Positions 58,566-64,000 of a DNA stretch of 64,000 nucleotides are shown here, piece after piece. Position 1 is the stretch's first letter. Every line of letters begins with the position of its first letter. Source of the stretch: Serinus canaria (taxonomy: Eukaryota > Chordata > Aves > Passeriformes > Fringillidae); NCBI RefSeq assembly GCF_022539315.1, contig NC_066331.1, positions 11,192,015 through 11,256,014 on the forward strand, written 5' to 3'. Made by a program: the position numbers and the translations under genes. A model generated the notes under the pieces. The model did not search any database and had not been told where the DNA came from. It was given only the letters and a program-made list of their open reading frames with translations.

Positions 58566-58753
58566 GGTTAGGGGTTAGGGCTTGGGATGGGGTTTGAGTT
58601 GGCTTTGGGGTTTGGGATAGGGTTAGGGTTAAAGTTAGGGGTTGGGGTTAGGGTTAGGGTTTGATTTAGGGTTAAAGTTAGGGGTTGGGGTTAGGGTTAG
58701 GGTTTGATTTAGGGTTAAAGTTAGGGGTTGGGGTTAGGGTTAGAGTTAGGTTT
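58566..58753 (+). repeat. degenerate interstitial telomeric repeat
   Basis: About 190 bp of TTAGGG-like sequence on plus ('ggttagggttaggg', 'gttaggggttggggttaggg'), with variants TTGGGG, TTTGGG and TTAAAG. The middle is organised as about three near-exact 43-bp units, since 'ttaaagttaggggttgggg' recurs with its 'aaag' at 58631, 58674 and 58717. This is the G-rich strand of the vertebrate telomere motif, with G-quadruplex potential. The minus-strand frame over it encodes only an N-P repeat. Confidence 0.93.
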
Positions 58754-59099
58754 CTCAGGTTTTGGTTGTTTTTGTAGCATCCTGTGCATGTGTTTGCTCT
58801 GCCGGGGGATCTGGAGGTCCCAGCTCTGCTGTTTGTGTCTCCTGGTGCTCCTGGGGCTGTGTTTCTGCAGGACTGTGTGTGTGCTGTCTCCTGCACTCAC
58901 TGTCCCCAGCCAACCCTCCCATGGCTGCACCACCCTCACCCCCCTGTTTTGTGCTCCCTCATGCCTCCATTCCCTTCTTTTCTTGATCTCGTGGCTCCCC
59001 TCCCAACCCTCTAAGTTTCCAAACGAGTGCAAATGGCAGAGAGGAAAAGGCAGCTGGAGCAACTGGGGGTGCCTTGGGACGGCGCTGCCTGGCCCCAGG

Positions 59100-59260
59100 A
59101 TTGCTGTGCTATCACCTTGCACTAAATTGCTGCAGTGTTTAGCAAATTGCATTAATTACAGTGGCACATCTGGCCCCTTTATCAGGGCCTGTGCAGTGCT
59201 GGTTTTGATCCTGCGCTGACAGACTCTGGCAGTATCAGCATCTCGGGTAAACACTCATTA
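59100..59260. promoter_or_regulatory. candidate conserved non-coding element
   Basis: 160 bp of unique sequence: 'cttgcactaaattgctgcag', 'gcaaattgcattaattacag', 'cctttatcagggcctgtgc', 'gggtaaacactcattacatg'. It combines homeodomain, GATA-like and forkhead-like words without repeats or frame. Texture only. Confidence 0.28.
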
Positions 59261-61989
59261 CATGAGGGAAGGCTCCCTTTGCTCTGCAGAGCTGTGTCCA
59301 GTGGGAGCACAGAATCCTCATTGAAGAGCCTCCAATAACCTCTGGAAAGGAAAAACCAGTCATTAGTGAAGTTCAGTCAACCAGGGCTCTGCTGATAGCA
59401 GCAGCTATCCTGCCCCTTTCCGTTCTTCCAAATTCAGATCTCTCACTCAGGTTGTAAGTTTGTGCTCAGCAGTAACTGCATTAAATGACAGCTGAAAGGA
59501 AGCTCTGCTCACTGGCACTCCTTTCCTTTTCCCCTGCAAGCTCCTCGCAGCCTGTGCTGTGGCTCCCTTCTTGAACAGAGAAGCTCTCAAAAAATTACTT
59601 TGTTTAATTTTAGCTAACTCTGCCAGGCTCCCGGAGCCATAGAAGGGAGCTGAAGCTCTCCAGTAAAGATTCATGCACTACAAAAAGATACAAATTTCAG
59701 CTCTGAAAGTACCCAGTTCCTTGGTGGGAAAAAAGGCAAACTTTCATTATAGCACTTGATCCCTGCACACCCAAATCACTGAATTCTCACTCCATTGCTT
59801 CATCCCAGGTATTTTTAAGAATACTTCACCTTAGTAGCACAGGTAAAGGACACTTTGCCCTTACATCAAGCACTGTTCTTAAAATAATGGACCATGAATG
59901 AGGCAAATTACCTAATGGAACAAATTATCTTAAGAGGTACTGATATTTAGGTAATTTTCCTATAACCAGAAACTTTATCTGTTTTGTTTTAGTGACATTT
60001 ATATCCCACTGCATCAGGCATGGCATTAAAGGCCTCACAGTCAAGCCTGGAGGGAGAGGTAAGGGACAAGAGAGAAATGCAATAGCAGCACCCATCTCAG
60101 CACACAATGTCAAAACTGACTCTTGTGCTCATGTTTTAGGCTAATAAGGGGCTGAAGGAGTGGACAAACTCACGTAATACAAACATGTCTGGGTGACAAT
60201 TAGATTAACATTCTTAACTTCCTAGTTAGAGTTGAGTGTATTTAGGAGCCCTTCAGAAGACAGCTTCTGAAAGCGTGCAATTTGTGTGCTAATAGAGTCA
60301 GCCCTTCTCTGAGCTCTGCTGAGCCCCCTCCATCCCCCTGCCACAATAATAGGGGACAACTGACCCCAAGTGCTATTTGTGATGGCCTGGAAATTGTAGA
60401 TAATGACATGGTGCCTGAAAGGATTGCTCCACCGTCTAATCCCACGGTGCCAGGGCAGTTCTTCCTTTGGGATGGCTGCCCGTGTGCTCCATGGGCTCTG
60501 TTGGGGAGGGGGCTGCCAGCAGCCAGGCTGGTCTCTGCTCGGCCTGGCACTTGGGAACCAGAGCCCTGAGCTGTTGGAGCGGCTCCTCACAGCAGAAACT
60601 ATTTTAAAAATACCCCTAAATTGGGTTGTAGATGGAGCCAAAGCACCTCTGAGCTGCAAACAAAGCCGAGTCACCTCTTGCTTGCTGAGATCCTCCAGAT
60701 GTAGCTGAAGTGTCAGTACAGACTTCACTCCTCTAAGAAACCCTTGGCCTGAGCCCACCTTGTGTCTGGATGCTGGCTGACACCTCAGCATCCTCCCAGA
60801 TCTCTGTGAGGTTTGCTGAGGGGCCCCAGAGTGATGGGTACAGCAAAGGTTGCTTCCTCACTGAATTAACCCAACACTTGGCATGAGTCTGATCCGGGTC
60901 AGAGCAGACTCAGCACAGCAGAGAAGGGCTCTGAGCCCAGTCCCCAGCCCAGGAGCAGCATGCCAGGGCTCACATCCCCATCAGCAGGAGCACTTTAATT
61001 CCTGAGCACCCGGCATGGACAGATGCTCAGCTCCAGCCTGGCGGGTCCTCGCTGCCTGCAGCAGAATGAGGCATTCACACCACAGCCAGGAACCCTTTTC
61101 TAAATAGCTGAGGAGCAGGGGAGGAGGGATGGTAGACTCAAACACAGAGCCTAAGAAAGCCTCCACTTGTAGGCTGAGCCGCAGCCAAGCCCCCGCTGGA
61201 GGCACAGGCAGAGGGGCAGGGTGGCGCGGGGCTGGAGCAGATTTGCAGTTGTATGGGCTGAGTGTTTGCTTCCCCCGGGTACAATTCCTGTTACTGATAT
61301 CATTGCACTGCTCCACTTGGCACAGCCGCTCCGCTGGCAGCTCTGGCTGGGCTCTCTAGCCTTTGGAAAGCTGTGCAGCTCTCCTCCTCCAGCACACGCT
61401 CTGCAGCTAAACGAGTCTTTATCGGGGAGCTTTCATCAGCTCCATCTGAGCTGAATTTGCCTCTGTGTTTGTAGCAAACCCTGGAGCTCCTCTGGAGCAC
61501 CAACGCACACTGGCATTTCATGTGGGAAAAGCCTTCCAGTGCCTCCTTGGTCTGAACAGAAACTTTCTGTCTCCTGCAATGAATGGAGGCTTGGGAGCTG
61601 CTGGAGGAGCCGCAGCAGAGCTGGGTCAGGAAACAGCTCAGCATCTGCCCTGGTGTGGAACGTGTTACTTGTGTACCCTGGGAGAGAGGGAAAAAAAAGA
61701 AAAAAAAAAGGTGTTTCCTAACAAAAACAGCCATGGAGTTTGGCAGGGCTGCTGCAATCCTTACAAACAAATTCCTTTTTGTGCTTCCATCGTCCTGCAG
61801 TGCCCTTGGCTGATGTCTGCCTGGAGGGCAGGTTTTACCTGCAGACAGTAATTTCCAAATAAGTCTCTCCTACACCGTTGCTCAGTTTCAGTAAATGACT
61901 GGGACTGATGCTGATGATAGGAGGATTCGCAGCCTGGATCACCAGTCCATGCTGTGACTGCAGAGCTCACATCCAAAGAGTTTGATCAG

Positions 61990-62500
61990 CTGATAAGACT
62001 CTGATAGAACAGGGGTCATAAATATAAAGTTATTTCAACTTTTAGCCTAGTAATATGTAGCTGATTATAATTACAGTTCCAGAATTACGAATATTTTGTT
62101 TGCACACAACAGAATACATCAGTTCACTTGATCACTTGTTCCAATAGCTAATTTTCCTCATCCTTAAACATTTATGCCTTATTTCTCTTTTGAATAGCTC
62201 TAATTTTAATTAGAAGGCATTTGCTCTTGTTACTAAATTAAAGAGTTCTCTTATCTTTGATGTGGTACATACTGCACCAGATCTCCTCTGCTAAACTAAA
62301 CATAAAGATTTTCAAATCTCTCACAATAAAGTATCTGAGATTTCCAATTATTTCTGTATCCACTGTCAATACATAGATCAATTGACCACTGACAGAAAAG
62401 GCAGCACGTGGAGTTAGAGCTGGATCTGTAATGGAGAGAGATGGATCTAAAAGCAGAAAGACAAAGGGAGCAATAGATAAATCAATTAATTGACAAAGTC
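61990..62500. promoter_or_regulatory. AT-rich candidate conserved region
   Basis: 500 bp of strongly AT-rich unique sequence ('gtagctgattataattacag', 'tctaattttaattagaagg', 'tagataaatcaattaattg'). No tandem repeats or usable frames. It could be a conserved element, a nuclear-matrix-type AT region, or plain AT-rich DNA. Confidence 0.2.
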
Positions 62501-62694
62501 CCCCTCTCCAGGCTGCAATGAGTCCTTCACATCAGTGAACACCTTTTCTTACCTGAAAATTGTGAGCTGGCTCACATAATCCATCATTCCAGCAATGAAG
62601 ACATTTGCCTCCTTACTTTCCTGAGGAAAACACCTCCTCTCACTGACACATGGGAAGCAGCCTCCCTTTTCACTCCCCAAATCCCTGACACCAC

Positions 62695-62747
62695 TATTAT
62701 TATTATTATTATTATTATTAGTAGTAGTAGTAGTAGTAGTAGTAGTA
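62695..62747. repeat. compound microsatellite (TTA)n(GTA)9
   Basis: About 26 bases of uninterrupted TAT/TTA repeat (62695-62720) pass without a break into nine GTA units (62721-62747). The one-base switch T to G suggests that a point change within one array was followed by expansion. It is likely to be polymorphic in length. Confidence 0.97.
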
Positions 62748-64000
62748 ACAGTCACTTCCCATCCTTCACCAAAAGCATTCCATATCCAACACATCCAATT
62801 TCACAATACCAACTTGCCAACTGGCAGGAGCAAAATCAACTTTTTTTTTCTTTTTCTTTTTTGGTCTTCAGTAACCTCTGGCCCCTGGCCAGTGGTGTCT
62901 TCATTTATTGCAGTGAATTTGTGTCGTTAATATGTTGGATTTGCACAGCAATTGCAAAGAAGTACATTAGTACAAAAGCTATTGCTCTGGATGCCAGGTT
63001 TTATTGCCAGGGCTGATTTACAGGCTGATAAGCAACTCTGCAGTGTCCTTGGGGCTGGGAGGAGGACGGGTGGTGTGGCAGCAGCACTGTGAGGTTCCCC
63101 AGGCCCAGCTGGGGCTGGCTGGAGGAGTTGCTCTTTTCTCTGTTCAGTGTCTCTGCCCTGGTGTCAGTGCCCAGCCATCCCAGCTGGGCACAAAGCCTGT
63201 GTGAGAGCCCCAGGCCCTCGGGAAGGAGATGAAACGCCATTCCAAGAGTGTAGGTTTGGGAGCTCCTGTGTGAGCTCCTGGCTCGTAATGGAGCCATGTC
63301 ATCACTTTCCTGCAAAGATACCATAAAGACAGGCATTACATGGTGCTAACATTTGACAGCCATAACTTCACTTTCAAAAGACATTGCAGGCCAAGTCACA
63401 GTGAATTGTTTCTTTCTGTGCATTTAATCCTTGTCTCACATGCTAGAGAGCAAGGGTGTTTGCAGAAAAGATAGAGTGCTAAGCAGACAGACCGACAGAC
63501 CTGTCTGTCTGTCATCTCCTCGGGGTAATCCCTTAAAATACCGCCTTAACAATAGTGTTTAAAAGGAAGGCATCAAACAGGGACCAGCACAGACAACATC
63601 TCTGACTGCCAGGGAGAATCAGGAAGCATCCCCCTCTGGAGGTTGGCCCTGTGCCCAAAGGAGTCAGCTGCGAGCCCTGGGCAGGATGCCCTGGGCAGCT
63701 TTAGTGGGGCAGAATCAGGCAGGAGGGTGAGACACAGGAGACTCGTCAAGGGCAGGGCATCAGCTCAGATCCACCTTTGGGGCCAGCAAACTCTGCCCGT
63801 GGACAGGGAGGGTTGGGCTGGGCAGGCTGCTCCATACCCTGGCATGACTCTCCAGAGCTCATCCCAGCACAGAGAGGATCAAGGATCTGGATTTAAAGAG
63901 TGAACTCTTGGTCAAACAGTCTCCCAGGAAATATTTTCCCTGCTGCAAGGTACAACCAAACCACTGTGGAAAAATCATATGGTCCTTCAGAGGAGTAACT
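62748..64000. other. single-copy non-coding stretch to window end
   Basis: No gene is supportable. It holds a T-rich run (62841-62862) and the small dyad of GACA/TGTC words at 63486. Otherwise the sequence is unremarkable and mixed up to the end. Frames up to 111 codons overlap on both strands. Confidence 0.55.
63486..63513. repeat. 13-bp inverted repeat of GACA/TGTC words
   Basis: 'gacagaccgacag' (63486-63498) faces 'ctgtctgtctgtc' (63501-63513) across two bases, with one mismatch. It looks like a fragment of GACA-type simple repeat that has become inverted. Confidence 0.85.

Larger units (their letters stand above)
58754..62694. other. single-copy non-coding stretch
   Basis: No gene is supportable. 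A conserved-looking block lies at 59100-59260. An A-rich run at 61689-61709 gives, on minus, a long T tract followed by CCAG, an acceptor-like site at 61678. From 61990 to 62500 the DNA is AT-rich with many TAAT words. A minus frame of 189 codons (60222-60791) has no recognisable product. Confidence 0.55.

Noticed and set aside
60222..60791. 189-codon minus-strand frame
   Set aside because: No recognisable domain. It overlaps open frames on plus and shows no codon-use or splice evidence.
1..64000. tRNA, rRNA, snRNA and well-known microRNA genes
   Set aside because: I looked for tRNA T-loop words, U6-like starts and familiar microRNA seeds on both strands while reading, and found none that held up. 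A covariance-model search would be decisive.

Overview
The window reads as avian nuclear DNA with no supportable protein-coding gene, structural RNA gene, prokaryotic feature or CRISPR array. The recognisable interspersed repeats are all fragments of the CR1 non-LTR retrotransposon. At least twelve pieces total about 2.9 kb (roughly 4.5% of the window), and several are 3'-anchored and 5'-truncated, as is usual in birds. CpG is sparse except in one compact island. Open frames are short (longest 330 codons), overlap on both strands, and mostly lie in CR1, tandem repeats or GC-rich DNA. A songbird is plausible from the CR1 types and low repeat load, but the species cannot be read from the sequence.

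Layout. 1-8.7 kb: two near-identical minus-strand CR1 pieces (window start and 5.85 kb), an exact 68-bp tandem duplication (6.8 kb), and a plus-strand CR1 that runs into a CpG island (8.28-8.71 kb). 8.7-23.5 kb: an inverted CR1 pair (11.5 and 13.3 kb), a small CpG-rich cluster with possible POU/SOX sites (14.6-14.9 kb), an internally deleted CR1 (18.7 kb), and two minus-strand CR1s (22.6, 23.3 kb). 23.5-40 kb: a 28-bp minisatellite (24.46-24.71 kb), long T tracts, CR1 scraps (29.5, 32.7 kb), and a 32-bp minisatellite (39.61-40.02 kb). 40-55 kb: AT-rich single-copy DNA with conserved-element character (42.2, 46.4 kb), a CR1 3' stub (45.7 kb), a 21-bp array (49.2 kb), and a long hairpin with perfect 19-bp arms (51.5 kb). 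55-64 kb: another CR1, more AT-rich single-copy DNA, degenerate telomere-like repeats in 43-bp units (58.6 kb), and a compound TTA/GTA microsatellite (62.7 kb).

No genes can be said to work together here. The most useful targets are the hairpin at 51.5 kb, the CpG island at 8.3-8.7 kb and its relation to the adjoining CR1, the two minisatellites with patterned unit variation, the telomere-like block, and several AT-rich stretches that look like conserved non-coding elements. The window is best read as an intron or intergenic region. All CR1 calls rest on recalled family consensus features, not on a database search.
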